Source: Bacilli bacterium
GTDB lineage: Bacteria; Bacillota_I; Bacilli_A; RF39; UBA660
NCBI GenBank assembly: GCA_017612805.1
Contig: JAGAFD010000003.1
Coordinates: 1-64,000, forward strand
Direction of reading: 5' to 3'
DNA length: 64,000 bases
Shown here: piece after piece, positions 46,694 to 55,217 of the stretch
How positions within the stretch are numbered: position 1 is the stretch's first letter
How the letters are laid out: the number at the start of each line of letters is the position of its first letter
Position numbers and translations under genes: made by a program
Notes under the pieces: generated by a model
What the model was told of the DNA's origin: nothing
Database searches by the model: none
The model's input: only the letters and a program-made list of their open reading frames with translations

Positions 46694-48481
46694 ATGGAAA
46701 AATATAATTGCCGTGCTGATGTTCCGGATAAATATAAATGGGATTTAACTGATTTTTATCAAAGCGATGAAGATTTTAACCAAGATTTAGCTAAAGTTAT
46801 TAAAGAAGTGGATGATTTAAAAAACTATCATGGATGTACAAAGGATGCTAAAAAATTAGTAGCATTCTTAAATAAAATGTATCAAACATTAAGTAATGTA
46901 TTTAACCTATATGGATATGCATACTTAATTAATGATCAAGAGTTAGGGGTTTCATCATCAATTGCTAGAAAATCAACAACGGATAAATTATTAGCTGATT
47001 ATTGTACTAATACTAGCTTTTTAGAACCAGAAATAATTAAATTATCTAAAAAAGAATATGATCAATTAATTAATAATAAAGATTTAGCAGAGTATAAAGT
47101 ATTCTTAACGAATATTTATCGTCAAAAGAAGCATATTTTATCTAAAAAAGAAGAAGCAATTATAAATGAATTAACTTCGAATATCAATGAATATGAAGAT
47201 ATGTCATCTACGATGTTAAATCAATTACATAATTACGGAACTGTTTTGATTGATGGTAAGGAAGAGACGATAACCGCTACCAATTTACGCCGTTTAATGC
47301 GTAATGCTGATGCTAAAACCCGAAAAGTTATTTTCGAACAATTTTATTCAGTAATCAATAATTATTCAGTAAGCTCTGCCCAATTTTTAAATGGCTTTGT
47401 TAAAAGTAATATTGCATTATGTAAGATAAGAAAATATAAAAGCACTTTTGATGCAACCTTATTTTCTTTAAACATGCCTAAAAAAGCTTTTGATATGTTA
47501 GTTGATACAACCAAAAAACATTATGGATCATATCAAAACTTCTTAAGAATCTTTAAAAAGGTTCAAAAGTTAGATGAATTAAATCCTTATGATTTATATT
47601 TAGACTTTGCTAAATCAGAAAAAGAATATACCATTGAAGAAGCACAACAATTATGTTTAGAAGCAATTAAACCTTTAGGAACAAACTATTATCAAAGATT
47701 TAAAAAAATATTTGATAATCATTATATTGATTATGCTCAATATAAAGGCAAATGTGCGGGAGGATATTCATTATCCACTTATGACCATGATTCACGTATT
47801 TTAATGAGTTTTAATGGGGATTTATCATCAGTATCTACAATTATCCACGAAGGTGGTCATAATGTTAATCATCAAATGATTAACGCATCAAACCCAGTAC
47901 AATATCGTGAGACAACACCATATGTTGGTGAAATAGCATCGTTAACTAATGAATGTTTATTATCATCTTATTTAGCAAATAATGGTAAAACTAAAGAAGA
48001 AAAACTATCTGGAATCGCCAATATTATTGAAGTAATAAATAATAATCTATTTGATACAATAGTTGAAGCTGGTATGGAAGTTGATTTTTATAATTATGTT
48101 GAAAATGGTGGCACGATAACTAAAGATTATATGGCTAATCTTACTAATAAAGCCTATGAAGAGTTAGAAGGAAATTTAATTAAAAGAAATGAGTTATCTA
48201 GTTTAACCTGGACCAGAAGAAGCCATTATTATTGGTTATTCTATTTATATTCATATGCATTCTGCATTATTGGAGCATCATATGTTGCTAACGAAATATT
48301 AAATGGTAATAAAGATATTATTGATAAATATCTTGAATTCTTAACATTAGGTGATAATGTTTGGCCAATGGATGCCTTTAAAGTTTTAGGCATTGATTTA
48401 ACTAAAAAAGATGTTTATGAAAAAGCAATTAAATATTATGATGACTTATTAAATAAGTTTGAAAAAGTATATAACAGTTAG
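46694..48481 (+). CDS. pepF: Oligoendopeptidase F (M3 family)
   Basis: 595-residue zinc peptidase with HEGGH (in TIIHEGGHNVNHQ) and a downstream zinc-ligand glutamate in the TNECLLSSYL helix. Cleaves oligopeptides of about 7-17 residues in the cytosol. Start at ATG 46694 after AAAGGA. It is inserted between dnaK and dnaJ, normally adjacent. Confidence 0.94.
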   Translation: MEKYNCRADVPDKYKWDLTDFYQSDEDFNQDLAKVIKEVDDLKNYHGCTKDAKKLVAFLNKMYQTLSNVFNLYGYAYLINDQELGVSSSIARKSTTDKLLADYCTNTSFLEPEIIKLSKKEYDQLINNKDLAEYKVFLTNIYRQKKHILSKKEEAIINELTSNINEYEDMSSTMLNQLHNYGTVLIDGKEETITATNLRRLMRNADAKTRKVIFEQFYSVINNYSVSSAQFLNGFVKSNIALCKIRKYKSTFDATLFSLNMPKKAFDMLVDTTKKHYGSYQNFLRIFKKVQKLDELNPYDLYLDFAKSEKEYTIEEAQQLCLEAIKPLGTNYYQRFKKIFDNHYIDYAQYKGKCAGGYSLSTYDHDSRILMSFNGDLSSVSTIIHEGGHNVNHQMINASNPVQYRETTPYVGEIASLTNECLLSSYLANNGKTKEEKLSGIANIIEVINNNLFDTIVEAGMEVDFYNYVENGGTITKDYMANLTNKAYEELEGNLIKRNELSSLTWTRRSHYYWLFYLYSYAFCIIGASYVANEILNGNKDIIDKYLEFLTLGDNVWPMDAFKVLGIDLTKKDVYEKAIKYYDDLLNKFEKVYNS

Positions 48482-48493
48482 AAGTGGTGATTT

Positions 48494-49612
48494 ATGAGTA
48501 AGCAAGATTATTATGAAACCCTAGGTGTTGATAAAAATGCCTCTGAAGACGAGATTAAAAGTGCGTTTCGTAAATTAGCTAAAAAATATCATCCGGATAA
48601 TAAATCAACCGGAGATGAAAAGAAGTTTAAAGAAGTAGGCGAAGCTTATGCTATTTTAAGCGATCCGCAAAAGAAAAAACAATACGATCAATTTGGTCAT
48701 GCGGCCTTTGATGCTGGAGCTGGTGGTAACCCTTATGGTAATGCCGGTGGCTTTAGTGGTTTTTCTACTGAAGATATTGATCTTGAAAGTATTTTTAGAG
48801 ATTTCTTTGGTGGTAATCCATTTGGTGGATCAAGTTCTAGGTCAAGATCTAGTCGTGGTGAAGATACTTTAGTCCGTATCAATCTTGATTTTGAAGAAGC
48901 GATTGCTGGTTGTAAGAAAAGCCTAAATTTAACTTTAAATGAAACTTGTAAAAAGTGTAATGGTCGTGGTGGTTTTGATGAGACTACTTGTAAAACTTGT
49001 GGTGGTTCAGGTAGAGTAATAACAGAACAAAGATCACTATTTGGCGTTTATCAAACCCAATCGGTATGTCGTGACTGTATGGGAACCGGTAAAGTATTTA
49101 AAGAAACTTGTAGTGATTGCCATGGTACTGGTTTAGTTAAAGAAAATAAAGAAATTATTGTTACGGTACCAGCAGGCGTAGATAGTGGTTATCAATTACG
49201 TATCTCTGGTAAGGGAGCAGCTGGTAAAAATGGTGGACCTAATGGGGACATTTACTTAGAATTTAGAGTAAAAGAACATGAATTATTTGTAAGAGATGCA
49301 TCAGATATTTATCTAGAAGTACCACTTACGATTACCGAAGCTATATTAGGTTGTAAAAAGATTGTTCCAACTATTTATAATAATATTGAAGTGGATGTAG
49401 CTCCCGGAACGCAAAATGGCACTAAGGTAAAAATTAAGGGAAAAGGAGTAGTAATTCCTAATACTTCTAAAAAAGGTGATATGTATTTAATTTATCATGT
49501 TGTTATTCCAAATAAGCTAAGTAGCAAGGAAAAACAACTAGTTAAAGAATTAGAAGAACTTGATTTAGAGAGTGCATCAGAGTTTAAAAAGTTTAAAAAA
49601 TATGTCAAATAA
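48494..49612 (+). CDS. dnaJ: Hsp40 co-chaperone DnaJ
   Basis: 372 residues: J domain with HPD at 33-35, Gly/Phe region ([10 protein letters not shown]), four CxxCxGxG zinc repeats ([32 protein letters not shown]) and C-terminal substrate domains. Type I DnaJ of full length. GTGGTGAT ribosome site, 12 bp after pepF. Confidence 0.97.
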   Translation: MSKQDYYETLGVDKNASEDEIKSAFRKLAKKYHPDNKSTGDEKKFKEVGEAYAILSDPQKKKQYDQFGHAAFDAGAGGNPYGNAGGFSGFSTEDIDLESIFRDFFGGNPFGGSSSRSRSSRGEDTLVRINLDFEEAIAGCKKSLNLTLNETCKKCNGRGGFDETTCKTCGGSGRVITEQRSLFGVYQTQSVCRDCMGTGKVFKETCSDCHGTGLVKENKEIIVTVPAGVDSGYQLRISGKGAAGKNGGPNGDIYLEFRVKEHELFVRDASDIYLEVPLTITEAILGCKKIVPTIYNNIEVDVAPGTQNGTKVKIKGKGVVIPNTSKKGDMYLIYHVVIPNKLSSKEKQLVKELEELDLESASEFKKFKKYVK

Positions 49613-49613
49613 G

Positions 49614-49643
49614 AAAAATAATAGTTAACTATTATTTTTTTTG
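49614..49643 (+). terminator. Terminator after dnaJ
   Basis: AAATAATAGTTAACTATTATTT palindrome followed by Ts. Confidence 0.8.
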
Positions 49644-49678
49644 TTATTATAATTATAATAAGAAAGGGTTTCGATAGC

Positions 49679-50854
49679 ATGAAGCAAAAATATCAAAATT
49701 TATTATGTATCATTGGTATTATGCTATTTGCTGCGATTCTACTAGAAGTCCGTTTTCAAATTTATAAACATCAAGGAATCGAAAATGATGAAAGTCTAGT
49801 TTTAGTTGATGAAAATTTATCAATTAATTATTTAGACGGTAATAAAATCAAAGGTACAGGAACTATTAAAGTTAATTTTTCTGTGACCAATGTTTCTGAT
49901 CATAATATTGATTTCTTTATTAGTTTAAATAATATTATGAATGATACCGAAGACTTAACTTTCTCAATTAAGAGTTCTAATAAAGGTTATGACAAAGATT
50001 ATGAACCAATCGTTGGTTCTGATCATGTAATTGGTAGTAATATTCCAATTAAACCAAACGAATCTATTCGTTATGATTTATTTATTAATAACGCTAAACA
50101 TTTTAAAGCCATTATTAATATTGGTTATGAAAAAGATTATGTTAATTTATTAAAAGATTTAATTATTGCTAGTAATAATATTAATCAAGATACGGATAAT
50201 GATGGTGACACTTATTATTTTAAAAACAATGTTAATAATAATTTTGTTTCAATTGATGATTTATTATTTAGAATTATTCGCGTTAATGGTGATGGAACCA
50301 TTAGAGTAATGATGGATCAAAATATTGGTAATCATGTATTCTTGAATAATACGGGTAAACCATATCTTGATTATAAATCATCTGATATTAATGAATACTT
50401 ACAAAGTTATTATCAAAATAATTTAGCAAAATATGATGCCTTATTCAGCATGGATAATTTCTGTATTGATACGGTAGTATTTAATTCTGTAGGGGATAAG
50501 ACATATTTTGAAAATTATTATCGTATCGATAATAATGAACCTAATTATAAGTGTAGTACAATATATCAAAGTAAGATTGGCTTACTTAATGGTGATGAAG
50601 CAATGTTTGCCGGATCAACAAAAAGTGATACTTCTTATCTAAAGAAAAAAGATGAAATATTCTATACGATGAGTTATGCATATACGAATAATGGTAATTT
50701 CCCAAGTATTGTGGTTGTTGATAATGGTAAGTTAAGTGATAAAACTTCCGATAATGAATTATCTGTATATCCAGTATTAAACTTAAGCAAGGATGTTTTA
50801 GCAATTGGTGGGGGAACATTTAATAATCCATACCAAATTATTTATCAAAAATAA
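49679..50854 (+). CDS. Hypothetical membrane-anchored surface protein
   Basis: 391 residues: N-terminal hydrophobic anchor (about 7-25), a beta-rich region (30-160), then a segment YYFKNNVNNNFVSIDDLLFR followed by IIRVNGDGTIRVM, and a C-terminal YPVLNLSKDVLAIGGGTFNN motif. I recall the latter combination from gut-bacterial surface proteins (DUF6273-like), but cannot verify. Convergent with gerE; own ribosome site (AGAAAGGG). Confidence 0.6.
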   Translation: MKQKYQNLLCIIGIMLFAAILLEVRFQIYKHQGIENDESLVLVDENLSINYLDGNKIKGTGTIKVNFSVTNVSDHNIDFFISLNNIMNDTEDLTFSIKSSNKGYDKDYEPIVGSDHVIGSNIPIKPNESIRYDLFINNAKHFKAIINIGYEKDYVNLLKDLIIASNNINQDTDNDGDTYYFKNNVNNNFVSIDDLLFRIIRVNGDGTIRVMMDQNIGNHVFLNNTGKPYLDYKSSDINEYLQSYYQNNLAKYDALFSMDNFCIDTVVFNSVGDKTYFENYYRIDNNEPNYKCSTIYQSKIGLLNGDEAMFAGSTKSDTSYLKKKDEIFYTMSYAYTNNGNFPSIVVVDNGKLSDKTSDNELSVYPVLNLSKDVLAIGGGTFNNPYQIIYQK

Positions 50855-50880
50855 AAGCATGATTGTAATCATGCTTTTTT
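50852..50880. terminator. Bidirectional terminator
   Basis: AAAAGCATGATT...AATCATGCTTTT with flanking A and T runs. It serves the surface protein gene and reverse gerE. Confidence 0.85.
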
Positions 50881-51082
50881 AAATGGATATTTCACCTAAT
50901 CTGATTAATTCAACAACGGCATTAGCTCTTCCTTTTACCCCAAGTTTTTGCATTACATTAGAAATATGATTACGTACCGTTTTTTCGCTAATTTTTAGTT
51001 CTAAACCAATTTCTTTAGTCGTTTTATTTTTAATTAACATATTAAATATTTCTGCTTCACGTTTTGATAAAATACTTTGCAC
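50879..51082 (-). CDS. gerE: Spore coat transcription regulator GerE
   Basis: 67-residue LuxR-type helix-turn-helix protein consisting only of the DNA-binding domain. LSKREAEIFNMLIKNKTTKE, then KISEKTVRNHISNVMQKLGV, then KGRANAVVELIRLGEISI, closely follow Bacillus GerE, which tunes late mother-cell (sigma-K) coat genes. GTG start with GAGAGG nine bases upstream. Reads in the same direction as spoIIIAH just upstream, but behind its own sigma-K-like promoter. Confidence 0.93.
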   Translation of the reverse strand: MQSILSKREAEIFNMLIKNKTTKEIGLELKISEKTVRNHISNVMQKLGVKGRANAVVELIRLGEISI

Positions 51083-51083
51083 T

Positions 51084-51127
51084 TAAAAAAGCCTCTCTTT
51101 CTAATATAATTTATGAAAGGCTTTTTG
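51084..51127 (-). terminator. Terminator of spoIIIAH whose loop holds the gerE promoter element
   Basis: Inverted arms AAAAAGCCT (51086-51094) and AGGCTTTTT (51118-51126) with additional inner pairing, then a T-run on the reverse strand. The sigma-K-like element lies in the loop. Confidence 0.6.
51103..51115 (-). promoter_or_regulatory. Sigma-K-like -10 element of gerE
   Basis: Reverse strand CATAAATTATATT; CATAAATTA fits the sigma-K -10 consensus CATANNNTA. Identical over 13 bases to the element before the YjcZ-like genes. The -35 AC is not clear. Confidence 0.5.
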
Positions 51128-51135
51128 ATATGCAA

Positions 51136-51621
51136 CTATTTTTTAAATTTAACGGTAATGTATTTCTGCATTTCGTAGCGATTTTGTACTTCATTAATAA
51201 TCTTGTTAGCTAATTCTTTTGAATGTGTATCTGATGCAATGGTAATGTTTATTTTATCACCACTAATTTTAACATAACTATTTAAGTCAAATTTTTCTTT
51301 AATTAATTTTTCTAATTCCATTTCTTTACCTTTATTGATGTTTAATTCTTTTAATGTTTCATAAGCTTCATTTTTTTCAATTGTGGATTTGGTATTATCG
51401 TTTAAGGTTGCTTCTAATTCTTCCATGGTTTTTAATAAAGCTTCGTCATCACTAACACGGAGTGATACTAAATAACTATTTTCTACTGTATTGATGGTTG
51501 CACTATCTTTCATTACCGTCAAATCATCTAAGTTTTCTTTCTTCATTGATAAGTAATAAACACTTAATACTAAGATTAAACTAAACAACGTTATAAACCA
51601 CAAATTTTGTTTTTTTACCAT
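51136..51621 (-). CDS. spoIIIAH: Stage III sporulation protein AH
   Basis: 161 residues: MVKKQNLWFITLFSLILVLS (single membrane anchor) followed by VYYLSM, a charged coil, and the C-terminal YscJ/FliF-like ring domain ending SGDKINITIASDTHSKELAN. The pattern follows Bacillus SpoIIIAH, the mother-cell ring of the SpoIIIA-SpoIIQ feeding channel. Start at ATG 51621 with GGAGATG; the open frame upstream is promoter DNA. The rest of the spoIIIA operon is not adjacent, which is unusual. The linker after the anchor is much shorter than in Bacillus. Confidence 0.92.
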   Translation of the reverse strand: MVKKQNLWFITLFSLILVLSVYYLSMKKENLDDLTVMKDSATINTVENSYLVSLRVSDDEALLKTMEELEATLNDNTKSTIEKNEAYETLKELNINKGKEMELEKLIKEKFDLNSYVKISGDKINITIASDTHSKELANKIINEVQNRYEMQKYITVKFKK

Positions 51622-51652
51622 TTTTTCATCTCCAAAATTAATTATTTGTATA

Positions 51653-51660
51653 AGTCTATG
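51653..51660 (-). promoter_or_regulatory. Possible sigma-E-type -10 element of spoIIIAH
   Basis: Reverse strand CATAGACT matches CATACAHT at 7 of 8 positions, about 30 bp before the start. The -35 region (GTATTAT) is only a partial match. Confidence 0.35.
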
Positions 51661-51714
51661 AAAAAGTTTAAAAATAATACCAAAAAATAAAGGAAATAGC
51701 CCTTTTTCCGCGTA

Positions 51715-51720
51715 TATAAT
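51715..51720 (+). promoter_or_regulatory. -10 box of the bacteriocin locus
   Basis: TATAAT 24 bp before the exporter gene. No recognisable -35, which suggests that an activator or alternative factor may be needed. Confidence 0.4.
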
Positions 51721-51743
51721 AGTAGAAGGGAAAAGTAAGCAAG

Positions 51744-53783
51744 ATGAAAAAAGTGTTGCAAAATGATATCTATGATTGTGGTATTTGTTCATTAAAAGCG
51801 ATTCTTAATTATTATCATGGTGATGTTCCGCTAGAAGTACTACGTTATGATACATTTACGGATTGTGGTGGAACGGATATGTATCATCTTCTTAGTGCTG
51901 CTAGGAATTATGGCTTAGATGGTTATGGTAAGAAGGTTATGGTAGAAGAATTACACGATTTACCAATGCCTTTAATTTGTCATACTGTTATTAATAATAA
52001 TTATGAACACTTTCAAGTAATTGAAAGAATTGATAATAAACATGTTTATTTAATGGATCCGGCAAAAGGAAATGTTAAATTAAAAGTTGATGAGTTTAAA
52101 AAGATCTTTTCTGGCCATGTATTAGTTTTAACCCCCATTAGTCATTTATCAATTTATCAAAAGAGAAAATCATTAACTAAAATTATTATCGATTTAATTA
52201 TTAACGAAAAACGTTTGTTAATTAATCTTTCGATTATTACTGCAATTGAAACGCTATTAACGATTAGTTATGCTTATATTTTTAAAATTATGTTAAATGA
52301 AAATATTATTTTTACTAATCATAGTTTTATTAAAATAGCTTTAATCTTTTTAGGAATTATGTTATTTTTAATTATTTTCAATTTTTATAAAGATTATTAT
52401 CGTAGTTATTTAGGTAAGAACGTTGATGCCTTTATCAAAGATCTTTTTATAAAACATATTTTTTATCTCCCTTCTTATTCGATTAAGTCGCGTAATCCTG
52501 GCGAAATCTTAACCCGGTTAAATGAATTAAATAATTATAAAATGTTATTAACGGATTATGTCGTTAATCTAGCCCTTGATTTTATTACAATTTTTTTAAC
52601 CGGTAGTTTATTAATAATTATTAACCATTATTTATTTCTAATCTTAATTATTATGTTACTGATGTATTTATCAATTAGTTTATTAGTTAATAAGTATATT
52701 AAAAAAACAATTGATGATGTTTTAACCAAAGAGAGTACTTTTAGTACTAACTTGATTGAAAACATAACTAATCTCGACTCCCTAAAATATTTACATTTAG
52801 AAGCGAGTGCTTATCAAAAAAATGAAAAGATTAATACCGACATGTTATATGCTAATTTTAATTTTGAATTAGCATTACACCGGATTAATTTTATTAAAAA
52901 TATTATTCATGAACTAGGATTATTAATTATTAATCTTTTAGGTATTTATTTGATATATCATCATCGATTTACCTTTATTGATTTAATTACTTTTAATACC
53001 ATCTTAATCTATTTTAAAGAACCAATTAAAAACTATATCGATTTACTTCCTAAGATTTCTTACATTAAAAGTTCTTTTAATAAGTTAAGTGAGTTTATTC
53101 AAATTGAAGGTGAATCATTTACTAATCAGCACATTATCCTAGATAATGGTAATGTTGAGTTTAAGAATGTGTCCATTTCTTATGATGGTATTAACAATGT
53201 TTTAGAACATAAAAATATCATTATTCCTAAGAATCATAAAGTATTAATTAACGGTTCTAGCGGAACAGGAAAAAGTAGTTTATGTAAAGCACTATATCGC
53301 CTAAATGATAATTATGAAGGTAATATTTTAATTAATGGTAATAATATCAAAGATTTAGATTTAAATGTAATTCGGAGTAATATTGGTTATTTAGGTCAAA
53401 AAGAAGGATTATTTTCTGATACTATTTATAATAATATTGTCATGAATCGGGTTGTTGATGAAACGGAATTTTTAAGAATTGCTCATCTTTGTATGATCGA
53501 TGATATCTTAGAAAATAAACCCCTTCGTTATAATACTATGTTATATGAAGGTGGTAAAAACTTAAGTGGTGGGGAAAGGCAAAGAATTTTACTAGCGAGA
53601 ATCTTATTAAAGTATCCTGATATTTTAATATTAGATGAAGCACTATCTGAAGTTAATCCCACTTTAGAATTAACAATTCTAAATAATCTAAAATCTTATT
53701 TGAAAAATCGCACCCTTATTTATATTTCACATCGTACAATTAATAATTACTTTGATCAGGTGGTGGATATTAATGAAAGTTAA
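51744..53783 (+). CDS. Bacteriocin-processing ABC exporter with C39 peptidase domain
   Basis: 679 residues. The N-terminal C39 peptidase domain (1-130) has catalytic Cys12 (QNDIYDCG), His89 (EHFQVI) and Asp105 (MDPAKG). Six-helix membrane region about 150-430. ATPase domain with Walker A GSSGTGKSSL, signature LSGGERQR and Walker B ILILDEA. It cleaves leaders after Gly-Gly and exports the mature peptide, and two such peptides are encoded just downstream. Its end overlaps the next gene. Confidence 0.93.
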   Translation: MKKVLQNDIYDCGICSLKAILNYYHGDVPLEVLRYDTFTDCGGTDMYHLLSAARNYGLDGYGKKVMVEELHDLPMPLICHTVINNNYEHFQVIERIDNKHVYLMDPAKGNVKLKVDEFKKIFSGHVLVLTPISHLSIYQKRKSLTKIIIDLIINEKRLLINLSIITAIETLLTISYAYIFKIMLNENIIFTNHSFIKIALIFLGIMLFLIIFNFYKDYYRSYLGKNVDAFIKDLFIKHIFYLPSYSIKSRNPGEILTRLNELNNYKMLLTDYVVNLALDFITIFLTGSLLIIINHYLFLILIIMLLMYLSISLLVNKYIKKTIDDVLTKESTFSTNLIENITNLDSLKYLHLEASAYQKNEKINTDMLYANFNFELALHRINFIKNIIHELGLLIINLLGIYLIYHHRFTFIDLITFNTILIYFKEPIKNYIDLLPKISYIKSSFNKLSEFIQIEGESFTNQHIILDNGNVEFKNVSISYDGINNVLEHKNIIIPKNHKVLINGSSGTGKSSLCKALYRLNDNYEGNILINGNNIKDLDLNVIRSNIGYLGQKEGLFSDTIYNNIVMNRVVDETEFLRIAHLCMIDDILENKPLRYNTMLYEGGKNLSGGERQRILLARILLKYPDILILDEALSEVNPTLELTILNNLKSYLKNRTLIYISHRTINNYFDQVVDINES

Positions 53784-54096
53784 GATCCAAAGTATTTATC
53801 ACTTCCTTTTGCTTAAACCACCGCGTATAAGATATCTTATAATTTTGTTAATAATTTTTATGGCTCTCAATTTTTTTATTATTAAAAATCTCAATATCTA
53901 TGTAAAAAAAGATGTCTTAATAACGAATCAAGAATTTAATTTAGATGTAAATATTGATACCATCTATTACCAAGAACAACCGTTAATCATCGTTGATAAA
54001 AAGATAAATAAGGACTATGTAACTTATCGAATAGCTTCAAATTTAGATGGTTTGAGAACAGTTACTTATCAAACTAATTTACTTAAAAATATTTAG
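53773..54096 (+). CDS. Small single-pass protein of the bacteriocin locus (accessory or immunity)
   Basis: 107 residues: basic cytosolic start (about 1-25), one membrane helix (about 27-44) and a beta-rich exterior of about 60 residues. Start at ATG 53773 after AGGTGGTGG, overlapping the exporter gene by 11 bp. It could be a minimal HlyD/ComB-like export accessory protein, or the immunity protein, as no other candidate lies in the locus. Not recognised by sequence. Confidence 0.6.
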   Translation: MKVKIQSIYHFLLLKPPRIRYLIILLIIFMALNFFIIKNLNIYVKKDVLITNQEFNLDVNIDTIYYQEQPLIIVDKKINKDYVTYRIASNLDGLRTVTYQTNLLKNI

Positions 54097-54110
54097 AAAG
54101 GAATGTTTTA

Positions 54111-54254
54111 ATGAATCTAACAAATGAAGAACTAAAGCATGTTAATGGCGGTATCGCTAAATGGGGTATCGTTGGTTTAGTTAGTGCGGGTTTAATAGTT
54201 TTTGCCATTGGTTTTGCCGATGGCTTTACTAGAACATTAAAATGTAATAAGTAA
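54111..54254 (+). CDS. Double-glycine bacteriocin prepeptide 1
   Basis: 47 residues. Leader MNLTNEELKHVNGG (14 residues, LxxEELxxVxGG pattern) is followed by a 33-residue hydrophobic mature peptide IAKWGIVGLVSAGLIVFAIG and so on, ending in TLKCNK. It contains a GxxxG motif (GFADG). AAAGGA ribosome site. Too short for standard gene callers. Confidence 0.88.
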   Translation: MNLTNEELKHVNGGIAKWGIVGLVSAGLIVFAIGFADGFTRTLKCNK

Positions 54255-54400
54255 TGACTAAAGAAGAAATGTTAAACGTTAAAGGCGGTATTTCTGCTGC
54301 TTTAATTAGTGCTGTAATTCGTGGTGTTAGTGTTATTCTAAGCGCTGGTCAATTTGCTGGTAGTGCCATTAGAAGAATAACTAAAAAGAATTATTGCTAA
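54254..54400 (+). CDS. Double-glycine bacteriocin prepeptide 2
   Basis: 48 residues. Leader MTKEEMLNVKGG (12 residues) and a 36-residue mature part ISAALISAVIRGVSVILSAG and so on, with GxxxG (GQFAG) and a C-terminal Cys (KKNYC). Its ATG overlaps the stop of peptide 1 (TAATG), indicating equal translation, as expected for a two-peptide (class IIb) bacteriocin. Confidence 0.88.
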   Translation: MTKEEMLNVKGGISAALISAVIRGVSVILSAGQFAGSAIRRITKKNYC

Positions 54401-54403
54401 TTT

Positions 54404-54434
54404 AAAAAGGTATTGTTAAATACCTTTTTTAAAT
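54404..54434 (+). terminator. Terminator of the bacteriocin locus
   Basis: AAAAAGGTATT-GTTA-AATACCTTTTT followed by Ts. Confidence 0.88.
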
Positions 54435-54445
54435 GTAATTAATAA

Positions 54446-54474
54446 TTGTCTTTTATCCTTTAAAGGCGTATACT
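54446..54474 (+). promoter_or_regulatory. Promoter of uppS-cdsA
   Basis: TTGTCT (54446-54451), exact 17-bp spacer, TATACT (54469-54474). Confidence 0.6.
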
Positions 54475-54494
54475 TATTATTGAGGAGTTTTTTT

Positions 54495-55217
54495 ATGAAT
54501 GAAGTAAAAGTTCCTAATCACGTTGCTATTATAATGGATGGTAATCGTCGTTGGGCTAAAGAAAAAGGGCTTATTACTTTAAAAGGACATCAAGCCGGAT
54601 TTGAAAATTTAAAAGAATTAAGTAAATATATTTTTAATAAAGGAACTAAGTATTTAAGTGTTTTTGCTTTTTCTACTGAAAACTTTAAAAGGAGTGAAGA
54701 AGAAGTAAAATATTTAATGGATATGGTTGTTACGGAGATTCCTAAGTTAATTAAAGAGTTTAATAAAAATAATATTAAAGTAATGTTTTCAGGAAGAAGA
54801 GATCGCTTAAGAAACGATGTATTAAAAGTTATTGATGATTGTGCTAACCAAACTTTAGATAACAATGCTGGAATATTAAATATTTGTTTAAACTATGGTG
54901 GTCAACAAGAAATTGTTGATGCTTGTAAAAAGATAGCTAATTTAGTTAAGGAAGATAAACTTGATCTTGATAAGATTAATGAAGAATCTTTCTATAATTA
55001 CTTATATAATGAATTACCCGCTATTGATTTAATGATTAGAACTTCTGGTGAATATCGCATTAGTAATTTTTTAATCTATCAACTAGCTTATGCGGAAATG
55101 TATTTTACTAATGTTTATTTTCCAGATTTTAATGCCGCTTGTTATGATGAAGCATTAGCAAGCTTTAATAAACGTGATCGTCGTTTTGGAGGTAGCAATG
55201 AAACAAAGAATAATTAG
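54495..55217 (+). CDS. uppS: Undecaprenyl diphosphate synthase
   Basis: 240 residues of a cis-prenyltransferase: HVAIIMDGNRRWAKEKGL, SVFAFSTENFKRS, LNYGGQQEIVDA, IDLMIRTSGEYRISNF. Makes the C55 lipid carrier for cell wall synthesis. Start at ATG 54495 with GAGGAG upstream. Overlaps cdsA by 20 bp. Confidence 0.97.
   Translation: MNEVKVPNHVAIIMDGNRRWAKEKGLITLKGHQAGFENLKELSKYIFNKGTKYLSVFAFSTENFKRSEEEVKYLMDMVVTEIPKLIKEFNKNNIKVMFSGRRDRLRNDVLKVIDDCANQTLDNNAGILNICLNYGGQQEIVDACKKIANLVKEDKLDLDKINEESFYNYLYNELPAIDLMIRTSGEYRISNFLIYQLAYAEMYFTNVYFPDFNAACYDEALASFNKRDRRFGGSNETKNN

Noticed and set aside
51622-51792. N-terminal extension of spoIIIAH by 57 codons
   Set aside because: It runs through promoter DNA and overlaps the divergent exporter gene start. 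The conserved MVKKQ start has a good ribosome site.
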